Shown: positions 24,423 through 33,282 of the stretch, in pieces
Layout of the letters: each line of letters opens with the position of its first letter
Numbering within the stretch: the first letter of the stretch is position 1
Assembly (NCBI GenBank): GCA_964432205.1
Contig: CAYSMK010000001.1
Location: 124,001 to 188,000 of the forward strand
From: Geomobilibacter sp964432205
GTDB taxonomy: Bacteria > Desulfobacterota > Desulfuromonadia > Geobacterales > DSM-12255
Direction of reading: 5' to 3'
DNA length: 64,000 nt
The notes under the pieces: model-generated
The model's input: only the letters and a program-made list of their open reading frames with translations
Told to the model about the DNA's origin: nothing
Database searches by the model: none
Translations under genes and position numbers: made by a program

Positions 24423-24589
24423 CTAGTGTCCCGAGCGGTTAATTCATTCCTTAGAATTCTAGCTCTTTTGGCCCCTGGCTATGTTACGGCTCCTCGGCTT
24501 AGGCCCTGCTAGGCCTGCGTCGCCGCGCCTTGCCAGGGAACCAAAATCCCTCAGAACTCTTGCGGCGAACTAACCGCACGGGATACTAG
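24423..24589. mobile_element. 167-bp MITE-like element with 23-bp terminal inverted repeats
   Basis: CTAGTGTCCCGAGCGGTTAA (24423 on) and its complement ending at 24589 match at 20 of 23 positions. Inner repeats TTTTGGccCCTGGC and GCCAGGgaaCCAAAA, and AGAATTCT/AGAACTCT, extend the symmetry, so the whole could fold as one long hairpin. No ORF lies inside. It fills most of the 348-bp gap between a GT4 gene and a very AT-rich methyltransferase gene. No clear target-site duplication is seen; the parent insertion sequence is not in the window. Confidence 0.7.
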
Positions 24590-24621
24590 CCATCACAGAT
24601 TCTGTTGACGAGCGGGTGTTA

Positions 24622-25554
24622 TTATTCCTTAGACTCATAATTTAAATGATGATGAGATACCTGAAAATCAATAATTTGTTTAGGATAAATATGCATTTTT
24701 TCGTTATTTAGAAGATTTTTACTATTTTTAGTAATTACAAATAGATTAGTTTTATATAACGGAAATAATTTGCACAACAATGCATCAAAGTACAACAATA
24801 AAATCACACTCTTGTTATTGAAAAAAATTCGTATAATCGGAACAATAATGTTATAAATATTTGTGAATATTCTTGGATGTTTCCATTTATTTGAATGAAT
24901 TCTCGCTTTTGCATCTAATAATGATGCTGGAATTACTGAAAACAAGCTGTATATTTTTTTTGAAAAAATTTCATAACCTTCTTCTTTTAAGTAGTCAAAA
25001 CTCTTCAGATCAAAACTATGAATATGTCCATGCGGCGACTCATCAGCCTGGTTATGATCAGCTATTTCTTCATACTCATGTGGTACTGTGACAATTACAG
25101 CAGTATTGGCTACCCTTAGCAGTTCTTTCATTGCTTTTTTGTAGTCGGTTACGTGCTCCAAACTCTCGCTGCACAATACAACATCAAATTCGTCTTCTTC
25201 AAAGGGTAATTCGTGAATATCTGCAGATACCGCTGGTATTTGGAATATTTCCACTGCTCTCTTGCAGGCTTCTTCAGAGAGGTCTGAAGTATTCACCTTA
25301 GCTCCAAAAAATTGTTGCACCAAAAACGCCTTGTATCCTTCGGCTCCCCCCACATCCAAGAGTGAATCGAACTGCAAATGGGATAACATCCGCATTATCT
25401 GAAATGTAATGATGTATCTGAAGACGTAGCCGGGCTCGCAAGGATCCTTTCTGAAGCCATAAATGGGTTGATGGGCAATGTAAACACCGTGCTTGTCACA
25501 TTCTCTAAAGCGTTTGTTCAGCCAGTCTTTGGCTATTTCGGTGTAGGGGTCCAA
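24622..25554 (-). CDS. SAM-dependent methyltransferase, strongly AT-rich
   Basis: A 310-residue class I methyltransferase: SAM loop LLDVGGAEGYKAFLVQ (about 80-95) and the acidic and post-motifs VVLCSESLEHVTDYKKAMKE and NTAVIVTVPHE. It probably methylates a sugar or a polysaccharide end. The gene is markedly foreign in composition: the 60 bases from 24721 are 20% GC, against about 60% in the housekeeping genes. The 3' half is most AT-rich and codes for a less conserved, partly hydrophobic tail. It is flanked by the MITE-like element on one side. Confidence 0.85.
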   Translation of the reverse strand: MDPYTEIAKDWLNKRFRECDKHGVYIAHQPIYGFRKDPCEPGYVFRYIITFQIMRMLSHLQFDSLLDVGGAEGYKAFLVQQFFGAKVNTSDLSEEACKRAVEIFQIPAVSADIHELPFEEDEFDVVLCSESLEHVTDYKKAMKELLRVANTAVIVTVPHEYEEIADHNQADESPHGHIHSFDLKSFDYLKEEGYEIFSKKIYSLFSVIPASLLDAKARIHSNKWKHPRIFTNIYNIIVPIIRIFFNNKSVILLLYFDALLCKLFPLYKTNLFVITKNSKNLLNNEKMHIYPKQIIDFQVSHHHLNYESKE

Positions 25555-25690
25555 CTTATTCTCCTCTCTATAGCTGCATACTTACGAGGCAACCTTATCC
25601 TTATTCGACGTTGAACGTGTACGGCGTTGTGGCACTGAACTCCTCTGCTAGTGGTGATGCCCCGTCGTCAAAAGGCTCAGCACAAACAGG

Positions 25691-26680
25691 TTACAGGAGC
25701 TGAAACATTCTCATTTTCGATGCAAAGGTGCTCACATCCCAATTGCGCACCAACTGGCGGGGAAGCAGGAATGGATTGGTCCACCTGTGGGCTTGGCCGG
25801 GAAAGTTCGACGCTGCCTTGACAAATCCGGCGTTACGACAAAAATGCACCGTTTCAGATGTGAAGTCCTCCTTTCCTCCGAACGGATAGGAGAAAACAGT
25901 GACTTCTCGACCGATCAGTTCCTGAAGATGGAGCTTTGATGCCAAGATCTCTTGCTGTTGTTCGGCACTGGAAAGAGTAGCAAGAGGAGTGTGGGATACC
26001 GTATGAGCACCAATAGTCACCAGCCTACTTGAGGCCAGCTTCTGAAGCTCATTAACCGTCATAATACGATGAGTGACACGCCCGTCTTTTGCAATACCGG
26101 CCCAAGCACGCAACTGCCTGAACCAATCTTCACGGCGCACAGCGCCAACTTGCTTGATCAAAAGATGGATTTCCTCATACAGGGCGCTGCGATCAGCATT
26201 ACTTTTTGTCGACCACTTTCTCCCGAAACCTTCATCCTGCAGGTTGAAGGTAGGAGGGAATTCCCTCTCTACCAAGAGAATCCGTTCCAGTTCATCCCAC
26301 CAGAACTCGCGATTACTCCCCAGGCCGCCTGTCGATATAAAAAACGTTGCTGGAATTCCAGCTTTCTCCAAGAGTGGAAGTGCTTCCCTTACATTATCAG
26401 CATAGCCGTCATCGAAGGTAACGACAACTGAAGGTTCTTTGAGGTTCGGCCATTCGTCCTCAAAACGAAGCACCGGGAAATTTTCTTTTATATAACGAAG
26501 ATGATAAAGGAAATTATCCGGGCTCACTGCCAGTTGCTGGGGGTCTGATGGAAGTGTCGTGACGCGGTGATAGATAAGGATCACCACCGGAGGGTCGATG
26601 ACGTTCAAAATCCGGTTTTTCGCTATGCGTACGTTATGATAGCCGGACAGCGCCAATCGATAGTCCCCCCACACCATCAC
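25691..26680 (-). CDS. Polysaccharide deacetylase (NodB domain)
   Basis: A carbohydrate esterase 4 enzyme of 329 residues. All metal-site motifs are present: VVTFDDGYADN (motif 1, with the catalytic Asp and metal Asp), HTVSHTPL (HxxxH, motif 2) and FSYPFGGKEDF (motif 3). There is no signal peptide, so it would act in the cytoplasm on a lipid-linked or nucleotide sugar, or the N-terminus is misplaced. Its ATG overlaps the stop of the upstream methyltransferase (26677-26680). Confidence 0.92.
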   Translation of the reverse strand: MMVWGDYRLALSGYHNVRIAKNRILNVIDPPVVILIYHRVTTLPSDPQQLAVSPDNFLYHLRYIKENFPVLRFEDEWPNLKEPSVVVTFDDGYADNVREALPLLEKAGIPATFFISTGGLGSNREFWWDELERILLVEREFPPTFNLQDEGFGRKWSTKSNADRSALYEEIHLLIKQVGAVRREDWFRQLRAWAGIAKDGRVTHRIMTVNELQKLASSRLVTIGAHTVSHTPLATLSSAEQQQEILASKLHLQELIGREVTVFSYPFGGKEDFTSETVHFCRNAGFVKAASNFPGQAHRWTNPFLLPRQLVRNWDVSTFASKMRMFQLL

Positions 26681-27363
26681 ATCACCTTCCGGGCAACAAT
26701 ACCGATAAGCATCTGGTAATCTAGATCATGTTGGTCAAGGAGCGATACGTCTGGAAAGTCTTCAACGGCAATCCCTTGCAGAAAAGCAGTTGCTGCCAGG
26801 ACGTTGCCGAAGCTCACGATTTCAACCCCGCCAGTGAAGACCGGCTCAAACAATTTTTGAACTGATGCAGTGGTAAACCGCCAATAGTCTCCCCAACGGT
26901 CCATGTCGTACCGGCTAACCTGGCTGATGCCGGCAACCGTCGCCAGAAGCACACCACCAGGTTTCAACAGGTAATGAGCACCGGAAATTGCCTTTTGCAC
27001 GTCAAATATAAAATTGAAGGTTTGCGTGCAGATGAAGCAGTCAATGGCATTTTCAGGCAACGTTTCAGGTCTGGTCAGATCACCCTCAATCGTCACTCCA
27101 TCGACGCCGGGGGTTGGGTGGATAACATCAATACTCTCAGCCTTGCTACCGAATTTCCTGGCGTAGTGAGATTCCCCCACCTCCAAAATACGACCTTGAA
27201 CCCGCCCAGAATGGGATTGCAGGAAGCGCTCTATGTAATAACGGTCAATGGGGGTACCGCGATCTGTGCCGAACTGATTGCTAACTGGTCTGATTTCCCT
27301 GAGATTGCCCATTTCTACAACTATCTTTTGTCTTGTCAGTATCTGAAATAATTTTTCGATCAT
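26677..27363 (-). CDS. SAM-dependent methyltransferase
   Basis: A 228-residue class I methyltransferase fold: GRILEVGESHYARKFG as the SAM loop, FICTQTFNFIFDVQ in the motif II region, and LLKPGGVLLATVAGI as the post-motif. The sequence YDMDRWGDYWRFT recalls methyltransferases of surface polysaccharide clusters. It overlaps the deacetylase start by 4 nt and follows the HlpA-like glycosyltransferase by 18 nt. Confidence 0.85.
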   Translation of the reverse strand: MIEKLFQILTRQKIVVEMGNLREIRPVSNQFGTDRGTPIDRYYIERFLQSHSGRVQGRILEVGESHYARKFGSKAESIDVIHPTPGVDGVTIEGDLTRPETLPENAIDCFICTQTFNFIFDVQKAISGAHYLLKPGGVLLATVAGISQVSRYDMDRWGDYWRFTTASVQKLFEPVFTGGVEIVSFGNVLAATAFLQGIAVEDFPDVSLLDQHDLDYQMLIGIVARKVM

Positions 27364-27381
27364 AGTCAGCCCATGTTTTTT

Positions 27382-28299
27382 TCATTTTAGAAAAGAAACA
27401 ATTTTTTTGGCAAACAAGGATAATCTGGCTCTAAATCTCAAACCGTAGACGAGTTTTAGATCTGTATTATCAGCAACTTTATCGCGCAGAATAAAAGGAG
27501 GATGTTCCATTGGGAATTGCATTTCCCCAACCTGGAGATTTGCAAGCGGGTCCGCAGGATTTGTCGTATGTGTTGCACTTGGGCCGTAACCAATATTAGT
27601 AATCAGATTGATGCTGGGACTTATACTCAATCCGCCCTGCAACCAACAGGCAAATGTCCATTGGAAATCCCAGATATGTAATTTATCGGCTCCGTAAACC
27701 TCCTTGAATCTTTCCGTCCAATACCTAACTGCACCATTGTCCATCAAGACATCATTTAACAATCCCCGTTCAAGCACCTCAGGCAACAACGAAATTTCGA
27801 AGTCATAGTTCTGCCATGCCCTCCTCCATGTGGCCCATCCGGTGGTTTGGGGAAACAGGGAAAAGTAATAACTATAGCCGGGATGATACCCACCGGATTG
27901 ATACCTACAACCACTTATTGTCATAATTCTTTCGTCGTACCTGTATCTTTCGAGCAGTTCCTGGCAATATCTGAAAAATGTCGGGTCTGGCAGGCAGTCA
28001 TCCTCCAGGATTATTGCCTCCTCCACCTGCTCAAACACCCAACTGATGCCTGTTGCCGGCCTCTTCCCACATCCCATATTTTTTTCAGCATAATTACGAA
28101 GAACCTCACACGGCCAGTCGACTTGCTCGACAATCGCACGGGTTCGGGCACAAAGCTCATCTTCTCCGGGATGGTCATCACGAGGGCCATCGGCCACGAT
28201 GAAAAGACCTTTAGGCTGTGCTCGGCGAATCTCGGCAAAGACCCTACTGGTCGTTTCAGGGCGGTTGAAGATAAAAAATGCAACTGGTGTATTGAGCAG
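27382..28299 (-). CDS. HlpA-type family 2 glycosyltransferase, probable CTG start
   Basis: A GT2-like protein of the type often named hemolytic protein HlpA. The canonical N-terminal strand TPVAFFIFNRPETTSRVFAE is encoded upstream of the first GTG (28197), so a GTG start would remove the nucleotide-binding strand. Between the in-frame TGA upstream and this region no ATG, GTG or TTG exists; the only near-cognate start with a ribosome site (GGGAG, 9 nt) is CTG at 28297-28299. That gives 305 residues. Other features: ILEDDCLPD as the DxD-like motif and FPQTTGWATWRRAW. Either CTG is used or the sequence has an error. Located 17 nt after the next GT2 gene. Confidence 0.78.
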   Translation of the reverse strand: MLNTPVAFFIFNRPETTSRVFAEIRRAQPKGLFIVADGPRDDHPGEDELCARTRAIVEQVDWPCEVLRNYAEKNMGCGKRPATGISWVFEQVEEAIILEDDCLPDPTFFRYCQELLERYRYDERIMTISGCRYQSGGYHPGYSYYFSLFPQTTGWATWRRAWQNYDFEISLLPEVLERGLLNDVLMDNGAVRYWTERFKEVYGADKLHIWDFQWTFACWLQGGLSISPSINLITNIGYGPSATHTTNPADPLANLQVGEMQFPMEHPPFILRDKVADNTDLKLVYGLRFRARLSLFAKKIVSFLK

Positions 28300-28316
28300 C
28301 GTATTGAGCTCCCAGG

Positions 28317-29252
28317 CTAAATTATTTGTTTCTGTCGCGGATACAGCTCTGCCCGTAAAAAATAATCAAGAAAAGCTCCGAATTCTGAGACAAGCGGAGT
28401 CAGCCCGTAATATATCAGGCGTCGTAGAGGAATATTTCGGGGTCGACAGAAGGTCCGAAGCGCATGAACGCATCCATAGGCTATTCCCGCGAGATGAGAG
28501 AAAAGTCCTCTCCGATGGCCTAGTGCCAGCGCTGAACAGCGACCTACTGCATAAGCGGATTTGAGCAACCAGCCGAGTCTCATTTTATGGGCAGGCAGAT
28601 AATGCCGCACCTTCATTGCAGGAACATAGAAAACTGCCTGCCCCCGCTCCTTGAGAAGCAATTGGAACCGCGTCTCCTCACCATAAGATAGTTTGTTGCC
28701 GTTCATGCCCAGCGCTGGATCGAAGCCGTCGAATTCGGCCAGGATGTCTCTGCGAAAGACCATATTAGTTCCATGGATAAATTCGCGCTCCGCATCCAGT
28801 GGCCTTTCATCTGAGCCCAGGGACATTGAGCCCTCTCCCGGAGGGAACCAACTGGGAACGGGGTAAGTCGAAAAAGCCTCGTAGGGGCCGCCAAAAGCAC
28901 AAACTGTCGGGTTGCGTCTGATAAATGAGGCCATTTCAACAAGCCAATGCGAATCAGCCTCGGCATCGTCATCGATATATGCCACATAGAGACCACGAGC
29001 TTCACGCCAGCCTCTGTTGCGGGCGTTGCTAAGCCCCTGTTCGGATTCAGTGAAGAGCTGGGCATTGATATGACGAGCGACGAACTCCCTGGCCACCTGC
29101 AATGTGTGGTCTACCGAATTATTATCAACTACAACCACTTCGAATTGCTCTTTGTCCAGAGTCTGCGCTTCGATTGAAGATAACAGCCCGCCCAACAGGT
29201 CTGCTCTGTTATGGGTACAGACAACGACCGATATAAGTGGCTCAACGCTCAT
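28317..29252 (-). CDS. Family 2 glycosyltransferase
   Basis: A 311-residue GT-A inverting glycosyltransferase: ISVVVCTHNRADLLGGLL at the N-terminus, VVDNNSVDHTL, the DxD-type YIDDDAEAD, and GTNMVFRRDILAEFDGFDPAL with the acceptor-side GEETRFQLLLKERG. The C-terminus is amphipathic and may touch the membrane. It overlaps the upstream GT2 gene by 4 nt (29249-29252). Confidence 0.9.
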   Translation of the reverse strand: MSVEPLISVVVCTHNRADLLGGLLSSIEAQTLDKEQFEVVVVDNNSVDHTLQVAREFVARHINAQLFTESEQGLSNARNRGWREARGLYVAYIDDDAEADSHWLVEMASFIRRNPTVCAFGGPYEAFSTYPVPSWFPPGEGSMSLGSDERPLDAEREFIHGTNMVFRRDILAEFDGFDPALGMNGNKLSYGEETRFQLLLKERGQAVFYVPAMKVRHYLPAHKMRLGWLLKSAYAVGRCSALALGHRRGLFSHLAGIAYGCVHALRTFCRPRNIPLRRLIYYGLTPLVSEFGAFLDYFLRAELYPRQKQII

Positions 29253-30271
29253 TGATGCCTACCACAGCATTTCAGAAGAAACCCCCACCGCTCGCGTCGC
29301 GTCATGCCATCATCCGTCGCGGTCACGTAGCGGCGGAAAGTCCGCCATGCGGGAAGTCCGAAACTAGAGGCTCCGAGACAGATTGCAGCCCACCTTCGTG
29401 CAAGCACCCGATTAAGAGCCTCTTTTTCATAGGCGCCGGCCATTTCATTGGCTTCCCGAAGCCGGGAGAACCACTTTCCTTCAGCTGAAAGTTGCGCAAC
29501 CGATTTAATGACCTCATGGCGGGAGATCTGTGAATGGAGACACAATTCCTGATTGCTCAACGATAAACCAAGAGCCTGCAGCTGTCGCTCTCTAACCAGG
29601 TCGGCGAAATAGACTCGTGCCACATCCATCACATTTCGCTCTGCATCATCATAAATACGGTACTGAAGCAGAACTTCTGGCAGGTTTGCCAATCGAAGCT
29701 TCTTCGCGGCTCGCTCCCAAAGGTCATAATCCTGTGCAAAACGAAAGGACTCGTCATACGAGAGGCCCGCCGTCAAAAAAGCTTCACGTCTGAGAATCAT
29801 TGCCGGGTGAGCAAGTACCGGACCAAACAAAAGCTCGCAGCGGATGACCTCATGATCAACCGGATAGCGCCATATTTCGCTGCAGGCACCGATTGTCTCT
29901 ACCCAGCAGCCAGAGGCAGCTATTTGCGGATTAGCCTCCATGAAAGCCACCTGCCGTTCGAAGCGCGTCGGGAGACAGACGTCATCAGCATCCATCCGAA
30001 CCAGATAGCGCCCACGCGCCAGTTGCATCCCCAGGCTGAGGCTGGCAGCCAGTCCGAGATTGGAGCTGTTCTTGAACACGGTGATGCGATCACTTGCATA
30101 TGAAGTTGCTATCTGCAACGTCCCGTCAGCCGAGCCGTCATCGATGATGATGCATTCGTAATCGGAAAACGTCTGGCGGGTGATGCTCTCCATAGCTTGG
30201 GAGAGCCAAAGTGCCCCGTTGTGTACCGCCATCACTACCGAAACCAGAGGTTCCCTTGATGAATCCATCAC
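29249..30271 (-). CDS. Family 2 glycosyltransferase
   Basis: A 340-residue GT2: VSVVMAVHNGALWLSQAMES, IIIDDGSADGT and the metal-binding YLVRMDADDVCLPTRFE. The C-terminal third has basic and aromatic patches and no clear helix. The upstream methyltransferase stop overlaps its start (30268-30271). Confidence 0.9.
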   Translation of the reverse strand: MMDSSREPLVSVVMAVHNGALWLSQAMESITRQTFSDYECIIIDDGSADGTLQIATSYASDRITVFKNSSNLGLAASLSLGMQLARGRYLVRMDADDVCLPTRFERQVAFMEANPQIAASGCWVETIGACSEIWRYPVDHEVIRCELLFGPVLAHPAMILRREAFLTAGLSYDESFRFAQDYDLWERAAKKLRLANLPEVLLQYRIYDDAERNVMDVARVYFADLVRERQLQALGLSLSNQELCLHSQISRHEVIKSVAQLSAEGKWFSRLREANEMAGAYEKEALNRVLARRWAAICLGASSFGLPAWRTFRRYVTATDDGMTRRERWGFLLKCCGRHQ

Positions 30272-31017
30272 GAAACTGTCCTCAGTTCACTCCAGATCTC
30301 TCCCCAACGAACCTCCATGTGGGTGACGCTCAACCCTGCCTCTTTTACTTCTGCGACAAAGGATTCAATGGTGTACTCGGTATCGTGAGTACTATCCAAC
30401 CGCCACTCAACTCCCAGTTCGCGTTTAAGGGGTACCCTCCAGTCTCGTTCAAACAAGGGTACTCGAATCAAAAAACGACGAGGACAAACGGTTTCTTGAA
30501 TCCGCCGGAGAAAGAAAGCACGCTCGGTCAGGTGCTCCAGTACATTGGAAAGAATGACTACATCAAATCCCGAACCCGAATTCACTCCGAGAGCATCCCC
30601 GACAAAGTATGTCACACCTGGATGGGGGTGAACTTCTTTCGCTTTAGCGATGATGCAGGGGTCGAGATCGAAGGCAACAACCTCAGCAGAAGTTTTGTCA
30701 GCCACTGCATGGGCAACAGCTCCCAAACCACAACCAATGTCAAGCACTCGTTCGCCGGTGCAAATTCTGTCTGTAAAAAAGTCGTGATAACGTGTATGGC
30801 GGTGCTTTGTGTGCACCCCGTCTCCGTAACTCACTGACATCTCACCCTGTAAAAGATACAGACGGTTATCAAGATCCAATAGAAAACGCAATGCTTGGTC
30901 TGCATTCAGCCGTCTGGCATAAGAAGCACAGAGCTGTTCAATAAGCGTAGCCAGCTTCTTTGGGCTCAGCCGCATCAGCCCCGCCTCCAGCATCTTGAAC
31001 GCATATCTTTTCAACAC
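30268..31017 (-). CDS. SAM-dependent methyltransferase
   Basis: A 249-residue class I methyltransferase with VLDIGCGLGAVAHAVADK (motif I), VVAFDLDP, and FDVVILSNVLEHLTERAFFL. The frame runs upstream to 31218 over the GT4 gene, but a GTG at 31017, one base after the GT4 stop, with AAGGGG upstream, is the likely start. The N-terminal 70 residues are a helical extension. Confidence 0.85.
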   Translation of the reverse strand: MLKRYAFKMLEAGLMRLSPKKLATLIEQLCASYARRLNADQALRFLLDLDNRLYLLQGEMSVSYGDGVHTKHRHTRYHDFFTDRICTGERVLDIGCGLGAVAHAVADKTSAEVVAFDLDPCIIAKAKEVHPHPGVTYFVGDALGVNSGSGFDVVILSNVLEHLTERAFFLRRIQETVCPRRFLIRVPLFERDWRVPLKRELGVEWRLDSTHDTEYTIESFVAEVKEAGLSVTHMEVRWGEIWSELRTVS

Positions 31018-31018
31018 G

Positions 31019-32170
31019 TCATTTCGGCCCCTTCGCCAATATAGAGTGATAGGTATCCAGCTCCATGCGGACGATACGTTCAAGAGAGTAATTCTCCCGG
31101 ATATGGCGGAATGCATTGCCACCCAATTTTTGTTGCATAGTGGTGTCAGCCAAGACATCTTCAATGGCTTTCCGAATTGAATCAGTATCAGGCTTACACA
31201 ACCATCCGGTCTGGCCATGAATGATCACCTCATTAATACCGGATACGTCAGTGCCAATTACCGGTAATCCGCATGACATAGCCTCCAGCAGGGCCTTGGG
31301 ATGTCCTTCATACAGGGATGGCAATATAAACAGCGAGCTCGTGCGGAAATGATCCGGTAACTGATTGTTTGGCACCATGCCGGCCAGTCTGATCTGGGAG
31401 TTTCCTGAAACGAGGGAGGCAAGCTTGTCATATAATGTCCCGCAACCGATAATTTCCAGATCAACATCGAGCCCGCATATTGCCACAATTAAAGCTTCAA
31501 GGTTTTTCTCCCGTTCAAGACGGCCAACATAGCAAAGACGAGTCTTGGTCAATGTTTCATTTCTGACAGGAGTGAATAACTCCATATCCACGTAATTCGG
31601 AATCACAACAATTTTCTGCTCTAACTGTGAAAAACGCCCAATTATGTTAGCGCGCATGGAAGACGTGGTCACTGCAATAAGGTCTGCGCCGCTAAAAACT
31701 TTTTCTTCGACTGCCAGACTTTCCAGCGCCAACCTGGAATTGCATCCCTGCTCAAGTATCACATTCTTCGACCACATATAACCACATCGCGCCAGCAAAG
31801 GCTTCCTCCACTGTCGTGCCGCCGCCAGCGCAACATCGGCCCCATAAGTCTGATTGGTTTTTACAAGGTCGGCGGCTTGCAAGGCTTTTCTGTGTAACCA
31901 GGGAATAAGCTTTACATACAGCCATTCGGGAAGATTCCAGCTGTTACAACAGATACCGATGCCTGGGATACGGTTCTGGTAGTCCAAGTCACTACCGTCA
32001 CCGTACGTAATGAATGTCACCTTGACTCCAAACGATTGGAGACGGCGATATAAAGCCACTTCACGCTCAAACAGACCCGTATCATCCCACTCACGCAACG
32101 AGACTCCGCGTGTGAAAAAGAGAACCATTGATAAGGGGTCTGATTCGTTCTTTGAGCCAATGTCATGCAC
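31019..32170 (-). CDS. Family 4 glycosyltransferase
   Basis: A 383-residue GT-B enzyme. The N-terminal part has FFTRGVSLREWDDTGLFERE and the donor site RLCYVGRLEREKNLEALI and LFILPSLYEGHPKALLEAMS, carrying the E-x7-E pair. A GTG at 32170 with GGAG 9 nt upstream is chosen over ATG 32230, which lies deep inside the upstream gene, and over ATG 32128, which has no ribosome site. Confidence 0.88.
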   Translation of the reverse strand: MHDIGSKNESDPLSMVLFFTRGVSLREWDDTGLFEREVALYRRLQSFGVKVTFITYGDGSDLDYQNRIPGIGICCNSWNLPEWLYVKLIPWLHRKALQAADLVKTNQTYGADVALAAARQWRKPLLARCGYMWSKNVILEQGCNSRLALESLAVEEKVFSGADLIAVTTSSMRANIIGRFSQLEQKIVVIPNYVDMELFTPVRNETLTKTRLCYVGRLEREKNLEALIVAICGLDVDLEIIGCGTLYDKLASLVSGNSQIRLAGMVPNNQLPDHFRTSSLFILPSLYEGHPKALLEAMSCGLPVIGTDVSGINEVIIHGQTGWLCKPDTDSIRKAIEDVLADTTMQQKLGGNAFRHIRENYSLERIVRMELDTYHSILAKGPK

Positions 32171-33281
32171 AGTGGATTCTCCAGCAGTATCTCCCCATAT
32201 CTTCCGATTGTGCTGATAACGCCAGGGCAATCGCTGTTGCCCAGGTCATCATGGTTGTACCGTGAAGATCAGCGACCGGGGCACCCTGGCTTACATTGGC
32301 ACCATAATAGTGAGTCTGTGCTCGCTCTTCGAAAAAAGAGAACGCCCCATCTTCGCGCACAAATCGTGAAATTCTGGCGAGGGCAAGATGGCCCAAATGC
32401 CGAACGTCCTCTTCACGATAGCCCGGAGGGACGCCCAGCCGTGCATGGTAGACAACGAACAGCTGGTTGAGAAAACTGCAGCCGTCATCCTGTAAACGCT
32501 GGTCCAGGGCAAAGTCCATCAGTCTCCGGCAGTCCGGATAGGGCTTACTCAACCACTGCAGACCCGAAAAAACTTTCATTGCACCATTGAGATTTTCAAC
32601 AGGATCTGGAGATCCCTTGCACCAGCACCCGGACTCGCTATCCCTGAGCGCTGCCAGACAAACCAAAGCGGTGTCTATGAGCCCTGCGTAGTCAGACCTC
32701 TTGGGAAAATGCTTCTCGTTGGCAGAAAGCATGAACAGAAGATGGCTCAGATGACTGCCGGCCGACCAGGGATGAGACCAGTCGAAGGAGTGGATAAAAC
32801 GTGAAACCTCTTCGCTCGTTGAACATTCGATCGGCAGTGGATATCCTGGCAAATCTTCGACCATCAGCAAGGTTGAGGCAGACTGTCGCGATTCGGCCCG
32901 GATATTGATATTGTCCCGGTAATCCGTTGCCCGCCGGGAATTGCTGCCGATGAGCCGATGCAGATAAAGGCCGACCCTTTCCTTGAGGTCCAGCCTTGCC
33001 TGCCGGGCCAGCCACTGGTCAACAAACCACCCGTCAGCACGCTGGAATGATTTGACGAACGCCAGACACCCCTCTCTCCTCACTGCCGACCAGCTGTCCC
33101 AGATGCCGATTTGCCAGGCGATCTTCATGGCAAAACAGGTCGCAAACTGTGCCTGTTGGCCGCTCACGGGGACCAGAGAACCATGCGAGCAAAAGCGAAA
33201 CCGTCCCGGCTCCAGGCCCTCTGCCATCCGCTCTAACCATGCCGCAATGCTCGTCCGCAATTTCTCCGTATCGAGATTCAC
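32163..33281 (-). CDS. Hypothetical protein, predicted alpha/alpha toroid
   Basis: A 372-residue soluble protein, rich in Trp, Arg and helix. Repeats of the type GCLAFVKSFQRADGWFVDQW, AGLIDTALVCLAALRDSESG and QRLQDDGCSFLNQL suggest an (alpha/alpha)6 barrel like those of terpene cyclases, prenyltransferases or some glycoside hydrolases. No catalytic DxDD or other signature is clear. It sits between two GT4 genes, overlapping the downstream one by 8 nt, so a role in modifying or trimming the polysaccharide is inferred. I do not recognise the family. Confidence 0.6.
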   Translation of the reverse strand: MNLDTEKLRTSIAAWLERMAEGLEPGRFRFCSHGSLVPVSGQQAQFATCFAMKIAWQIGIWDSWSAVRREGCLAFVKSFQRADGWFVDQWLARQARLDLKERVGLYLHRLIGSNSRRATDYRDNINIRAESRQSASTLLMVEDLPGYPLPIECSTSEEVSRFIHSFDWSHPWSAGSHLSHLLFMLSANEKHFPKRSDYAGLIDTALVCLAALRDSESGCWCKGSPDPVENLNGAMKVFSGLQWLSKPYPDCRRLMDFALDQRLQDDGCSFLNQLFVVYHARLGVPPGYREEDVRHLGHLALARISRFVREDGAFSFFEERAQTHYYGANVSQGAPVADLHGTTMMTWATAIALALSAQSEDMGRYCWRIHCA

Positions 33282-33282
33282 T

